Notes: generated from the sequence alone by a model not told the origin. 64,000 nt of DNA from an uncultured Microbacterium sp. (GCA_947503655.1 CANNEP010000002.1:1-64000), one strand, 5' to 3'; shown: positions 33,920 through 42,950, counted from the stretch's first letter. Numbers and translations are program-made.

Positions 33920-35584
33920 ATGACCGCAACACTCGTGGCCCGAGGCGTCGCCGGTGGACACGGCCACCGCACGCTGTTTTCTGACCTCGATCTCACCGTT
34001 TCACCCGGTGACGTCGTCGGTGTCGTTGGGGTGAACGGTGCCGGCAAGTCGACGCTGCTTCGGGTACTCGCCGGAGTTGATGAGCCGCAGGCCGGAACCA
34101 TTTCCCTCGCGCCGACGGATGCTTTCGTCGGGTGGTTGCCGCAGGAACACGAACGGGTAGCCGGTGAAACCGTCGAGGCGTACATTGGTCGCCGTACCGG
34201 CTGCTCGGCCGCGACCGCTGAGATGGATGCCGCCGCGGCGGCACTCGGCGACCCGTCGCTCGCCGTCGACGGCATTGACCCCGCCGACGCATACTCGACG
34301 GCCCTCGAGCGGTGGCTCGCGAGCGGTGCCGCCGATCTGGAAGAACGTATTCCCGCGGTGCTTGCCGAGCTCGGATTGTCGTTCGGTGATGCGGGAGCCG
34401 GTACGGCGCTCATGACGTCGTTGTCTGGCGGCCAAGCAGCGCGCGTTGGCCTGGCCGCGCTCCTGCTGTCGCGCTTCGACATCGTGCTGCTCGACGAGCC
34501 GACGAACGACCTTGACCTTGACGGACTTGAGCGTCTCGAGTCGTTTGTGCAGGGGCTGCGCGGCGGCGTTGTACTGGTGAGCCACGACCGCGAGTTTCTC
34601 GCCCGCTGTGTGACGCGCGTGCTCGAGCTTGACCTCGCCCAGAACTCCAACCGTATCTACGGCGGTGGGTATGACTCATACCTTGAAGAGCGTGCGACGC
34701 TGCGCCGTCACGCGCGCGAGAAGTACGACGAGTTCGCCGAGAAGAAGGCGGACCTGGTCTCACGGGCACGCGTGCAGCGCGAGTGGTCGAGCCAGGGTGT
34801 GCGTAACGCGATGAAGAAGTCGCCCGACAGCGACAAGATTCGCCGTCGCGCGATGACCGAGTCCAGCGAAAAGCAGGCCCAGAAGGTGCGCCAAATGGAG
34901 AGCCGCATTGCGCGGCTCGAAGAGGTCGATGAGCCGCGCAAGGAGTGGCAGCTGCAGTTTGAGATTGCCGCGGCACCGCGCTCTGGTTCCGTCGTCTCGA
35001 CGCTCAACGAAGCGGTTGTCGAGCAAGGAACCTTCACGCTTGGCCCCGTCTCACTCCAGGTGAACGGTGGCGACCGCATCGGCATTACTGGCCCGAACGG
35101 CGCCGGCAAATCAACGCTCTTGCGCTTGCTCCTCGGCCACCGCGCACCCGACGCTGGAACCGCAGCCCTTGGTTCCGGAATCCACATCGGTGAAATCGAT
35201 CAAGCCCGCTCGCTACTGGTCGGCACGGAACCATTGGCCACCGTTTTTGAGGGTCTCGTGCCGGAAATGGCGGCGGCTGATGTGCGCACGTTGCTCGCCA
35301 AATTTGAGCTGAAAGCCGACCACGTGACGCGCCCGGTCGATGGACTGTCGCCGGGGGAGCGCACGCGCGCTGGGCTGGCGCTGCTGCAGGCGCGTGGCGT
35401 CAACCTGCTGGTGCTCGATGAGCCGACCAACCACCTCGACCTGCCCGCGATCGAGCAACTTGAAGGCGCGCTCGAGTCGTATGACGGCACGCTGCTGCTC
35501 GTCACGCACGACCGCCGCATGCTCGACACCGTGCGTACCAACCGCCGCTGGCGCGTCGAAGGCGGCAACGTCACTGAGTGGTAG
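33920..35584 (+). CDS. ABC-F family ATP-binding protein
   Basis: A 554-residue cytoplasmic protein with two ABC ATPase domains and no membrane part, the ABC-F layout of translation factors and ribosome-protection proteins. Domain 1 has Walker A GVNGAGKST, signature LSGGQAARV and Walker B IVLLDEPTNDLD. The basic inter-domain linker (about 250-345, RRHAREKYDEFAEKKADL) is the part that reaches into the ribosome. Domain 2 has GPNGAGKST, the altered signature LSPGERTRAG and LVLDEPTNHLD. The linker is of ordinary length, so an antibiotic-resistance role cannot be claimed. Confidence 0.93.
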   Translation: MTATLVARGVAGGHGHRTLFSDLDLTVSPGDVVGVVGVNGAGKSTLLRVLAGVDEPQAGTISLAPTDAFVGWLPQEHERVAGETVEAYIGRRTGCSAATAEMDAAAAALGDPSLAVDGIDPADAYSTALERWLASGAADLEERIPAVLAELGLSFGDAGAGTALMTSLSGGQAARVGLAALLLSRFDIVLLDEPTNDLDLDGLERLESFVQGLRGGVVLVSHDREFLARCVTRVLELDLAQNSNRIYGGGYDSYLEERATLRRHAREKYDEFAEKKADLVSRARVQREWSSQGVRNAMKKSPDSDKIRRRAMTESSEKQAQKVRQMESRIARLEEVDEPRKEWQLQFEIAAAPRSGSVVSTLNEAVVEQGTFTLGPVSLQVNGGDRIGITGPNGAGKSTLLRLLLGHRAPDAGTAALGSGIHIGEIDQARSLLVGTEPLATVFEGLVPEMAAADVRTLLAKFELKADHVTRPVDGLSPGERTRAGLALLQARGVNLLVLDEPTNHLDLPAIEQLEGALESYDGTLLLVTHDRRMLDTVRTNRRWRVEGGNVTEW

Positions 35585-35689
35585 GTTGTGCTCGGCAAGT
35601 GCCGCGCGCGGTTTGAAGACGTTTCACCTGACGCCGCTCCAGAACCAGCTCACTGACCGTCTCGGCATAGCGCGTTGCCATCAGCCGAC

Positions 35690-35695
35690 TACGCT
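35690..35695 (+). promoter_or_regulatory. -10 box for the gene at 35702
   Basis: TACGCT, 6 nt before the ATG at 35702. Confidence 0.65.
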
Positions 35696-35701
35696 GGGGG
35701 C

Positions 35702-36208
35702 ATGTTCTGGAAACGCTACGGGTTCGCAATCACGTGGGCGTTGCCACTGGGAATCGCGCTCGGTGCCGGCATCGCGATGGTCGTCTACCTCATGGGAAAC
35801 CCAGATTTTCGTGAGCAGGGTGGCTGGCAAGCCTTCGCATTCATGCTCTTGATGGGCGTGCTGGTGGGTGCCGCGCTCGCGCTCGCGGCGATGATCGGAG
35901 CGACGCTGCTCATTCTGATCGGTGACCGTAACAGAGAGCGCAAGCATGAGCTCGAAGTGTGGGTAAACGGCGGAACCATGGGTGCGGTCGCCGGAGTGGC
36001 GGTGCTCTGGGTGGGATTCGCTGCGACGAACCAACTCACTCCAACCGCGAGCTTCGCCAATATCTTTCTGTACACGATCATCGCTGCGATGACGGCGGGA
36101 ATGGCGGGTTACGCAGCAAGCCGGTTGCTCCGTGCGGGGCAAGCACGGGCGCTGCGCGAGGCGCGACTCAGGGGCGAAACGACCGCGCCCACGGATTCCG
36201 GCCGCTAA
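35702..36208 (+). CDS. Four-helix membrane protein, unknown
   Basis: A 168-residue integral membrane protein with helices at about 7-30, 43-69, 87-105 and 116-138 and a basic, Arg-rich C-terminal tail (RLLRAGQARALREARLRG). A charged loop, GDRNRERKHELE, lies between helices two and three. I do not recognise a family. The leaderless ATG at 35702 is well supported; an upstream frame to 35675 is not. Confidence 0.7.
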   Translation: MFWKRYGFAITWALPLGIALGAGIAMVVYLMGNPDFREQGGWQAFAFMLLMGVLVGAALALAAMIGATLLILIGDRNRERKHELEVWVNGGTMGAVAGVAVLWVGFAATNQLTPTASFANIFLYTIIAAMTAGMAGYAASRLLRAGQARALREARLRGETTAPTDSGR

Positions 36209-36249
36209 CTCTCGAGGCCGCTGTACAACCGCGTTGCGCAGCCTCGCCG

Positions 36250-37203
36250 CTACGGCGTCATCGTGATGACGATCTTGCCCGCGGTGCGGCCGGTCTCAGC
36301 AAGTCGGTGAGCGTCGGCAATCTGCTCCAGCGGGAAGGTCGCCGCGATGGTCGGTCGAAGATTGCCCGCATCGACGAGGTCGGCGATAGCCGTCAGCTGC
36401 GCCCGAGACGAGTCGACGAGCATGCGCACGGCACGAACGCCCAGCTCGTCAGCCTCTCGGTAGAAATCGTCTGAGCCCATCGGCACGATCGAGACCACAA
36501 TGCCGCCAGCGCGTAGCGTGCGCAGCGAACGCAGGCCTGTCTCTCCGCCGAGCGTGTCGAGCACGACATCGATGTCTTGCGTGACTTCCGTGAAATCTTG
36601 CGTCTGGTAATCGATGACTTCATCAGCCCCCAGCTCACGCAAGTATTCGTGCTTTGCCGCACTGGAGGTTCCGATCACGTACGCACCACGCGCCTTCGCG
36701 ATCTGCACCGCGACGTGACCGACACCACCCGCGGCCGCGTGCACCAACACGCGCTGCCCAGGTTGAACGTCGGCATATTCGACGAGGGCTTGCCACGCCG
36801 TCAACGAAACGAGGGGGAGGGCGCCCGCCTGCGCGTGGTCAATGCTTGCGGGCTTGCGTGCGAAGAGTCGAGCGGGCGCCGCGACATAGTCGGCGTGTGA
36901 ACCGTGTCCGGTGGGGTAGGTGAGCATGCCGAAAACCTCGTCACCCGGCTGGAAGCGCGCGACGCCAACGCCGACGGCCTCGACAACACCGGAGACATCC
37001 CAGCCGAGCGTGAACGGCGGGTCTTCGACGAAACGCTTCGCCGCACGGTGCTTGAAATCGGTGGGGTTGAGGCCCGCCGCGTGCACGCGCACGAGAACCT
37101 CGTTTGGCTTCGGTTCGGGGCGGGCCACCTCGACAACCTCGAGCACCTCTGGCGCTCCGAGAGCGTGCTGAATGGAGGTGCGCATCGTCGCGGGCGTAGT
37201 CAT
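36250..37203 (-). CDS. NADP-dependent quinone-oxidoreductase-like enzyme (MDR superfamily)
   Basis: A 317-residue medium-chain dehydrogenase/reductase without zinc ligands. The GroES-like N-terminal domain has VLVRVHAAGLNPTDFKHR and GWDVSGVVEAVG; the Rossmann domain has VLVHAAAGGVGHVAVQIAKARG, the nucleotide-binding AxxGGVG pattern. Relatives reduce quinones or activated alkenes with NADPH. The ATG at 37203 lacks a clear ribosome-binding site. It stands alone, convergent with the membrane protein gene. Confidence 0.88.
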   Translation of the reverse strand: MTTPATMRTSIQHALGAPEVLEVVEVARPEPKPNEVLVRVHAAGLNPTDFKHRAAKRFVEDPPFTLGWDVSGVVEAVGVGVARFQPGDEVFGMLTYPTGHGSHADYVAAPARLFARKPASIDHAQAGALPLVSLTAWQALVEYADVQPGQRVLVHAAAGGVGHVAVQIAKARGAYVIGTSSAAKHEYLRELGADEVIDYQTQDFTEVTQDIDVVLDTLGGETGLRSLRTLRAGGIVVSIVPMGSDDFYREADELGVRAVRMLVDSSRAQLTAIADLVDAGNLRPTIAATFPLEQIADAHRLAETGRTAGKIVITMTP

Positions 37204-37248
37204 ATCTCTACCTTGCCTGATCGCTCGCGCTCCCGCACACCGACAGGC

Positions 37249-37443
37249 TCAGTGGTAGGGAGGGGCTCCCATCACGCGCTCGTACTCGCGTTCCCAACGC
37301 GCAACGCCTTTTTTGGTGTTTCCGCTGGCGGTGTCGGCATGGGCATGGATTGTTCGGTGAGCGCGCCGCGCCTCACTAAGCCAAGCCTTGTCTTGCTGGC
37401 ATCGCGCGCAGAACCACGCCAAACTGGTCGCAGAGTCTGACAC
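37249..37443 (-). CDS. Possible small zinc-ribbon-like protein
   Basis: A 64-residue open frame with a GTG start and a CxxC pair (FCARCQQDK), basic and His-rich (RRAHRTIHAHAD). It fills the 252-bp space between the oxidoreductase and the P-type ATPase. Neither a ribosome-binding site nor a -10 box at the usual spacing is seen, and third-position GC is only moderate, so it may be a chance frame. Confidence 0.3.
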   Translation of the reverse strand: MSDSATSLAWFCARCQQDKAWLSEARRAHRTIHAHADTASGNTKKGVARWEREYERVMGAPPYH

Positions 37444-37455
37444 TGAGGAGCCGCT

Positions 37456-39354
37456 GTGCGCATCATTAAGTCATATCCGTGGGTCATCGCAACGCTGCTG
37501 GTCCTTGTTGCAACGCTGATTCTGGAGTGGAGCGACGCGCATAGCGCAGCACGATGGGTAGCGACGATCTTCAGCGCGGCGGTCATTGTGCGTGTTTCTA
37601 TCGGCATGGTCAAAGATCTGCTGAAGGGCCACTGGGGCATCGACATCCTCGCGCTGATGGCGATCTTGTCGACGATTCTGGTCGGCGAATATATTGCCGC
37701 ACTCATCGTGTGCCTCATGCTCACAGGTGGCGAAGCGCTGGAGGATTACGCTTCAAACCGCGCAAAGCGCAGCCTGTCTGCGCTACTGGAGCGTGCGCCG
37801 CAGGTTGCACACCTCGTTGACGCGGCAGGCAATACCCGCGATGTGCCGCTCGATGATGTCGTCATTGGCGACCGCTTGCTGGTGCGCCCCGCTGAAGTGG
37901 TGCCGGTTGACGGAACCTTGGCAACTGACACGGGGGATCAAGACCTGCGTGCAGACTTCGACCAGTCATCGCTGACGGGGGAGCCTCTCCCGGTCACGAA
38001 GCGCGTCGGCGACGACATCATGTCTGGTTCGTTGAACGGACAGCGGGCGGTCATTATTGAAGCGACTGCCGCCGCTCGTGACTCGCAATACGCGCGAATC
38101 CTCGACCTCGTGCGTGAAGCCGCTGACTCTCGCGCACCCATGGTGCGCCTCGCAGACCGCTACGCGGTTCCGTTCACCGCCATCTCGCTGTTGATCGCTG
38201 GACTCGCCTGGTGGATCTCCGGAGACCCGGTGCGATTCGCTGAGGTTCTCGTCGTCGCGACGCCGTGCCCGCTGCTGATCGCGGCACCGGTTGCGTTTCT
38301 GGGCGGAATGTCGCGGGCGGCGAAGGCTGGTGTCATCGTTAAGTCGGGCGGGACGCTCGAGACGCTGGCCGATATCAAGACGGCTGCGTTCGACAAGACC
38401 GGAACCCTCACATACGGACACCCGGAGCTGCTGCGCGTGCAGCCCGCGATCGACGGGCTGTCGGAAGACAATCTTTTGCAGCTCGCGGCGTCGGCTGAGC
38501 AGTATTCGGTGCACGTGCTGGCTGACTCCATTAAGGAGGAGGCGCTCCACCGAGGCTTTGAATTGACGGTGGCGGCGGAGGCCAAAGAAGAAGCGACCAA
38601 CGGCGTCACCGCTCGCCTCGACGGTAAGAGCGTGATCGTTGGGAAGCGTGACTACGTTGCTCACCACGCCACGGGGCTCACGGCGGCCGAGCTGGCGCCG
38701 GGGGAGTCGGCCGTTTATGTCGGCGTTGACGGGGCGTTCGCCGGAACCCTGATTTTGTCGGACAAGCTGCGTGAAAACGCGAGTGCCACGCTCGACGCAC
38801 TCGGGCGCTGGGGTGTGGAGCGTCGCATCATGCTCACCGGTGACGCCGAGGCCACCGCTACCTACATTGCGTCGAAGGCTGGCATTTCTGAGGTGCATGC
38901 TGATCTTCTGCCTGCCGACAAGGTGCAGCTCGTGAAGGATGCGACGCCGAAGCCGGTTTTGATGGTAGGCGACGGTGTGAACGACGCGCCGGTGCTGGCA
39001 TCTGCTGACGTCGGTATCGCGATGGGTGCGCGCGGCGCGACAGCGGCTTCTGAGACGGCTGATGTGGTCATCGTGAAGGACGATATTTCGCAGGTTGCGA
39101 CTGCGGTTGCTGTCGGCCACCGTACGATGCGCGTCGCGAAGGAGTCGATCTGGGCGGGAATCGCGCTGTCGATCGTGCTGATGCTCATCGCCGCGTTTGG
39201 TGTGATTCCCGCGATTATCGGTGCTCTGCTGCAGGAGGTCGTTGACGTCGTGTCGATCACCAACTCGTTGCGTGCGATGCGTCCGGGACGTAGTGAGTGG
39301 GCGAAGGCTGTCGTTGCGCCTCCTGCGGCTCCTGTGCCCGCGCCTGTCGAGTGA
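37456..39354 (+). CDS. P1B-type heavy-metal ATPase with TPC motif
   Basis: A 632-residue metal-transporting ATPase without an N-terminal metal-binding domain. Predicted helices start at about residues 8, 34, 64 and 76. The actuator domain has SSLTGEPLPV, the phosphorylation motif is DKTGTLT (Asp313), and the hinge is MVGDGVNDAPVLASADVGIAMG. The metal-site motif in the transport helix reads TPC (269-271, followed by PLL) instead of CPC or SPC. The nucleotide-domain HP signature reads HV (SVHVLA). The transported metal cannot be read directly. GAGGAG precedes the GTG at 37456, so the gene is leadered. Confidence 0.88.
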   Translation: MRIIKSYPWVIATLLVLVATLILEWSDAHSAARWVATIFSAAVIVRVSIGMVKDLLKGHWGIDILALMAILSTILVGEYIAALIVCLMLTGGEALEDYASNRAKRSLSALLERAPQVAHLVDAAGNTRDVPLDDVVIGDRLLVRPAEVVPVDGTLATDTGDQDLRADFDQSSLTGEPLPVTKRVGDDIMSGSLNGQRAVIIEATAAARDSQYARILDLVREAADSRAPMVRLADRYAVPFTAISLLIAGLAWWISGDPVRFAEVLVVATPCPLLIAAPVAFLGGMSRAAKAGVIVKSGGTLETLADIKTAAFDKTGTLTYGHPELLRVQPAIDGLSEDNLLQLAASAEQYSVHVLADSIKEEALHRGFELTVAAEAKEEATNGVTARLDGKSVIVGKRDYVAHHATGLTAAELAPGESAVYVGVDGAFAGTLILSDKLRENASATLDALGRWGVERRIMLTGDAEATATYIASKAGISEVHADLLPADKVQLVKDATPKPVLMVGDGVNDAPVLASADVGIAMGARGATAASETADVVIVKDDISQVATAVAVGHRTMRVAKESIWAGIALSIVLMLIAAFGVIPAIIGALLQEVVDVVSITNSLRAMRPGRSEWAKAVVAPPAAPVPAPVE

Positions 39355-39393
39355 GCGCAGGGCGAATGATCGCGCGGGTGCCCACGTCCGCTG

Positions 39394-39483
39394 AGTGCGC
39401 ATAAGGAGAAGTGCGCACAAGGAGACGTTCGCCGTTGAGTGCGCCCCAGCCCCCCCGTTGAGCGAGCGGAGCGAGACGAAACG
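39394..39483. repeat. Extragenic repeats after the P-type ATPase
   Basis: Two tandem 16-nt units (AGTGCGCATAAGGAGA at 39394-39409 and AGTGCGCACAAGGAGA at 39410-39425) differ by one base. A REP-like sequence follows (39456-39483, CGTTGAGCGAGCGGAGCGAG then ACGAAACG), and a degenerate form recurs near 39580-39620 in the opposite sense. The rest of the 291-bp gap 39355-39645 holds no gene. Similar GAGCGAGCGNAGCGAG palindromes are widespread between Microbacteriaceae genes. Confidence 0.6.
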
Positions 39484-39645
39484 CGCCGAACTTTCCTCCA
39501 CAATTCGAGATAATCCCGGAGCTATCCGCCGCTCCGCCGTCGCAACCCAGCCACCATCACCCGACCGATTCGATTCACTCGAGACGTTTCGCTTCGGTCG
39601 CTACGCGTCCTCGCGGGGCGACCGGAAGTGGATTCCGTGGGCGGA

Positions 39646-40239
39646 TTATACGGCGGCGTCTGCCGTACCAGCAGCTGCGAGTTCTTCGCGCAGACGCGGT
39701 TCCACCTTGTGCTCGGGGCGCAGGCCCGCCTTGTCGGCGTAGAACTCGCGAATCTTGTCCATGTCGGCCGGAACATCGCCGGTGAGTTCCAGCGTCGGAC
39801 CAAGACCCGTCGTCATCGTGGTGCGATCGACGTAACCGAGAGTGACCGGCATGCCCGTCTCGCGCGAGATGCGGTAAAAGCCGCTCTTCCAGTAGGAGTG
39901 GCCCTTGCGGGTTCCGTCTGGGGTCACCACCAGGCTGAAAACTTCGCCCGACGTGATGCGGACAACGACCTCATCGACGAGGCCAGAGGGGTTCTTGCGG
40001 TCGACCGGAATGCCACCCAGCTTGCGCATGATGGGCCCGCGCCAGCCGCGGAACAGGCTGTCTTTGCCGAGCCAACGCACATCAATGCGCAGCCGCCAGG
40101 CGATCGCCAGCATGAGAACGAAGTCCCAGTTCGACGTGTGCGGAGCGCCGAGCAGGATCGTGGGGCGATCGGGCGCGGGGCGCGTGACGAGCTTCCATCG
40201 CGACAGCGACCAGTACACACGGGCAAGGAATCGGGTCAT
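39646..40239 (-). CDS. PlsC-type acyltransferase (1-acylglycerol-3-phosphate acyltransferase-like)
   Basis: A 197-residue membrane-associated acyltransferase. Block I is PHTSNWD, the HX4D catalytic motif (His34, Asp39). The GGIPVDR and TPDGTR segments correspond to the substrate-binding blocks. It is shorter than PlsC and resembles small actinobacterial homologues that acylate lysophospholipids or glycolipids. TAGCGT 6 nt upstream supports the ATG at 40239. It is divergent from the YjbR-like gene. Confidence 0.87.
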   Translation of the reverse strand: MTRFLARVYWSLSRWKLVTRPAPDRPTILLGAPHTSNWDFVLMLAIAWRLRIDVRWLGKDSLFRGWRGPIMRKLGGIPVDRKNPSGLVDEVVVRITSGEVFSLVVTPDGTRKGHSYWKSGFYRISRETGMPVTLGYVDRTTMTTGLGPTLELTGDVPADMDKIREFYADKAGLRPEHKVEPRLREELAAAGTADAAV

Positions 40240-40245
40240 CCTTCC

Positions 40246-40251
40246 ACGCTA
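40246..40251 (-). promoter_or_regulatory. -10 box for the acyltransferase gene
   Basis: TAGCGT on the minus strand, 6 nt before the ATG at 40239. Confidence 0.65.
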
Positions 40252-40348
40252 CGTCACCGCCATTGGGCACAAGCGCGAGATTGCGCGAATACGGGTCACG
40301 ATTCGCACACGCTTTTCGGTGCGCACACTGAGTGTCGGTGGCACGTTG

Positions 40349-40354
40349 TAGCGT
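40349..40354 (+). promoter_or_regulatory. -10 box for the YjbR-like gene
   Basis: TAGCGT, 7 nt before the ATG at 40362; the same hexamer as the divergent acyltransferase promoter. Confidence 0.6.
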
Positions 40355-40361
40355 CATCGGC

Positions 40362-40778
40362 ATGGCAACCCTCGACGATGTGCGACGCATCGCCGCAGAA
40401 CTCCCCGGCAGCGAAGAGCGCACATCCGCCGGAGGCGTGACGTGGTTTGTGCGATCCAAGCCGTACGTGTGGGAGTGCCATCCGTGGCCAAGCATCCCCG
40501 ATGAGGTACGAGAAATCATCGGCAACGAGCTGGTGCTGGGCGTCAAAATCGCTGACGCCATCGAAGCGCGCGCGCTACGCCACATGGATGCACACACGTT
40601 CCTGCCGCAAACGACGAAATGGTCGGAACCAAAGATTGCGTTTCGCATGGCAGGGATCGATGCCGAGCACTTGCGAGAACTCGTCATCGAAGCCTGGCGT
40701 GTGCAGGCTCCTCGCTATCTCCGCCGAGAATATGACGAAGCCCACCCGGCGGCAGAAGACGCTATGCCTCTTCCGTAA
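40362..40778 (+). CDS. MmcQ/YjbR family protein
   Basis: A 138-residue protein of the MmcQ/YjbR (PF04237) family with a CyaY-like fold. It shows DDVRRIAAELPGSEER, a WFVRSKPYVWECHPW strand, and IAFRMAGIDAEHLRELVIEAWRVQAPRYL near the end, in the usual order. Members are called DNA-binding on weak grounds. The 3' end overlaps a decayed MFS gene on the other strand by 17 bp. Confidence 0.85.
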   Translation: MATLDDVRRIAAELPGSEERTSAGGVTWFVRSKPYVWECHPWPSIPDEVREIIGNELVLGVKIADAIEARALRHMDAHTFLPQTTKWSEPKIAFRMAGIDAEHLRELVIEAWRVQAPRYLRREYDEAHPAAEDAMPLP

Positions 40779-41403
40779 CCGCCGTCTGATCCGCATCCAC
40801 AGGTTCCGGAAGCCGCGAGAAGAACAGCGAAGCAGCACACGCCAGCATCACGAGCCCCGCGCCAACGATCAGCAGACGGTAGTCGAGAATCAGCGCGAGG
40901 CCAGCGCCCGTCGCAAGCGACGCGAGTTGCGGAACCGTCAATGCGACGTTCATCGCGGCGCCAACACGACCCTGCAGACGCGCGGGAGTCGCGCGCTGAC
41001 GAGTCGTCGTCGTCGCAACGACCATCCACGGAATACCCACACCCGCGAAGAAGACGCCGACGAGCGCAAACGGCATCAGCACGATACCGAGGTAATCCAC
41101 CGCCATCAGCAGCGACGATAGACCGATGATGCCGAGCCCGAAGCCCTGAGCTGCGGCAGGGGAGGCGCGACGCAACAACCGCGCTGCCGTCAGCCGGCCC
41201 GCGATCAGTCAGCAGGCCAATCGCGGGCGCGAGAAATACCGGCAGCGCCAACGCAAGAAACACCATCGCGGCCGCAGAAGACGACCCGGTGAGATCCTTC
41301 ACCCACACGGCGAGCGTGAGAAACAGCACGCTGTCGGCAAAGTTGCCGACGGTCCACCCAGCCAGCAACCTGCGGAGCGCGCGGATCTGCAGCGCCGACT
41401 CAT
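40762..41403 (-). pseudogene. MFS transporter, frameshifted and internally deleted
   Basis: The N-terminal piece (ALRRLLAGWTVGNFADSVLFLTLAVWVKDLTG through ALPVFLAPAIGLLTDR, in part) and the C-terminal piece (41178-40762: GIIGLSSLLMAVDYLGIVLMPFALVG, then QGRVGAAMNVALTVPQLASLATG) lie in different frames. Together they are only about half the usual 400 residues, so helices 3-6 are gone. The ATG that overlaps the regulator's stop (41403) is itself out of frame with the N-terminal piece, which implies a further indel. The reading-frame history suggests a recent loss. Confidence 0.8.
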
Positions 41404-41981
41404 GGTTCCGTTCGATCCGCGACAGCGTACATTTCGGCAATCAGACGCATCGGGCGACCACCCTCGGGCCGCTCATTCGTCTCCCACCGGTCGATATACG
41501 GCTGCATCAGCGCATTGATCTGTGCACTCAATTCACGCGCCTCGCCGGGCGTCAGCCATAAGGTCGAACGGTTTGACACCATCGTTCCCGCAAAACCCTC
41601 GGGAGCGTGGGAGCGACGTGCCTGACGCAGACGCATTTCATCCCACGTGTGCAGGGCATCTTCAAAAGCCTCACTCGGGGTCCGCAAACTGGGGTCGGGG
41701 TTCGCGGGATCCCAGTGCTGGGTGATGTCGAGCACCCGCCACGGGCGCTCGCGACCATCGCTGCTCTCATCGCGCTCGATGTAGCCAAACTTCGCAAGCT
41801 GACGCAAGTGGAAGGAGCAGTTCGCGGGGCTCTCGTCGAAATACTCGGCCAGTTGCGACGCCGTTGCGGTGCCCAAGATTGCCAAACGTTCGAACAATTC
41901 GAGACGCAACGGGTGCGCCAAGGCTCGAAACGCGGCCGGATCCTTGATCTCAATATCCGAAAGAGTAGTTTCACATCTCAC
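41400..41981 (-). CDS. ArsR-like winged-helix transcriptional regulator
   Basis: A regulator of about 193 residues with DPAAFRALAHPLRLELFERLAILGTATASQLAEYFDESPANCSFHLRQLAKFGYIER (cited in part), a classic ArsR-type winged helix. The C-terminal half is helical (EAFEDALHTWDEMRLRQARR) and may bind a ligand or dimerise. No ArsR metal-binding cysteine box is seen. GTG codons at 41981, 42002 and 42026 are possible starts; none has a decisive signal. It would have controlled the adjacent MFS gene, now decayed. Confidence 0.8.
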   Translation of the reverse strand: MRCETTLSDIEIKDPAAFRALAHPLRLELFERLAILGTATASQLAEYFDESPANCSFHLRQLAKFGYIERDESSDGRERPWRVLDITQHWDPANPDPSLRTPSEAFEDALHTWDEMRLRQARRSHAPEGFAGTMVSNRSTLWLTPGEARELSAQINALMQPYIDRWETNERPEGGRPMRLIAEMYAVADRTEP

Positions 41982-42004
41982 AATGCGCAAGAGTTCTTTC
42001 ACAT
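41969..42004 (-). promoter_or_regulatory. Direct repeats at the regulator's 5' end
   Basis: TTTCACAT occurs at 41969-41976 and again at 41997-42004, 28 bp apart, with TCTCACAA after the first. They lie at or just inside the possible starts of the regulator and could be an autoregulatory operator, or chance. Confidence 0.3.
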
Positions 42005-42098
42005 TTTCTAAATGGCACTCGAACACCGATATGACGCCGTATTGCGGCGCGTGTCGTCACAAAGCCCTTCGCGCGCGTAGGGGCGCGACGATTTTGGA

Positions 42099-42950
42099 AT
42101 GACCCTGATAACACCGGAAGAACTCGTGGCCCTGCGGCAAACGGGCGCCGGCGTTTGTCTGCTCGACGTGCGCTGGCGACTCGATGCACCCGAGGGGCGC
42201 CCGGCCTACCTCGACGGCCACATTCCCGGCGCGATTTACGTGGACCTCGAAGCTGAACTCACCGAGCGTCCCGACCCGCAGTGGGGCCGGCACCCGCTGC
42301 CCACGCATCGGCGGCTACAAAAAGCCGCTCGCCGCTGGGGGCTCCAAAAAGACGACATCGTCGTGATCTACGACGACCTGCAATCGGTCGCGGCGGCTCG
42401 CGCGTGGTGGCTCCTCGCGAACTCGGGCATCGCCGACGTGCGCATCCTCGACGGCGGGCTGCGCGCCTGGCTTGCCGCCGGCTTTGCACTCGACACCGGT
42501 GACGTGCAGCCCCGGCAGGGCAACGTCGAGCTCACGCCACTGTCGGCACCGATTGTCGGTATTGATCGGGTGGATCCGCCGGCAAACGGAACCATTCTGC
42601 TCGACGTGCGTCAGCCGGAGCGGTATCGAGGTGCTCCCGTTGCACTGGAGCGTATCAGCGGGCACATTCCCGGTGCCGTCAACCTACCGACGACAACCCA
42701 CTTAGATGCCGGCAGGTTCCGCTCTCCCGAGGTGATCTCACGACTCTTTGCAGCCCAGGGCATTGGGCCGCAGACGCCGACCATCGCCTATTGCGGCTCG
42801 GGAATCGCGGCCACGCACACGATCTTTGCGGGCTCACTGATCGGACTCGACATTGCGCTGTTTCCCGGCGGTTGGAGTCAGTGGTCGTACGCGCGTGGCC
42901 GTTGGGCGGTCGAGGGCGAATCCGCAAACGGTACTCGCACGCGGGTATAG
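42099..42950 (+). CDS. Sulfurtransferase with two rhodanese domains
   Basis: A 283-residue protein of the thiosulfate/3-mercaptopyruvate sulfurtransferase type. The N-terminal rhodanese domain (1-125) is inactive, with Asp92 where the cysteine would be (IYDDLQ). The C-terminal domain (155-283) has the active loop YCGSGIAATH with Cys232. The loop lacks the KxxR of thiosulfate sulfurtransferases and looks more like the mercaptopyruvate group, but the donor is uncertain. The ATG at 42099 follows TTGGA. It precedes the importer operon by 146 bp and may or may not relate to it. Confidence 0.9.
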   Translation: MTLITPEELVALRQTGAGVCLLDVRWRLDAPEGRPAYLDGHIPGAIYVDLEAELTERPDPQWGRHPLPTHRRLQKAARRWGLQKDDIVVIYDDLQSVAAARAWWLLANSGIADVRILDGGLRAWLAAGFALDTGDVQPRQGNVELTPLSAPIVGIDRVDPPANGTILLDVRQPERYRGAPVALERISGHIPGAVNLPTTTHLDAGRFRSPEVISRLFAAQGIGPQTPTIAYCGSGIAATHTIFAGSLIGLDIALFPGGWSQWSYARGRWAVEGESANGTRTRV

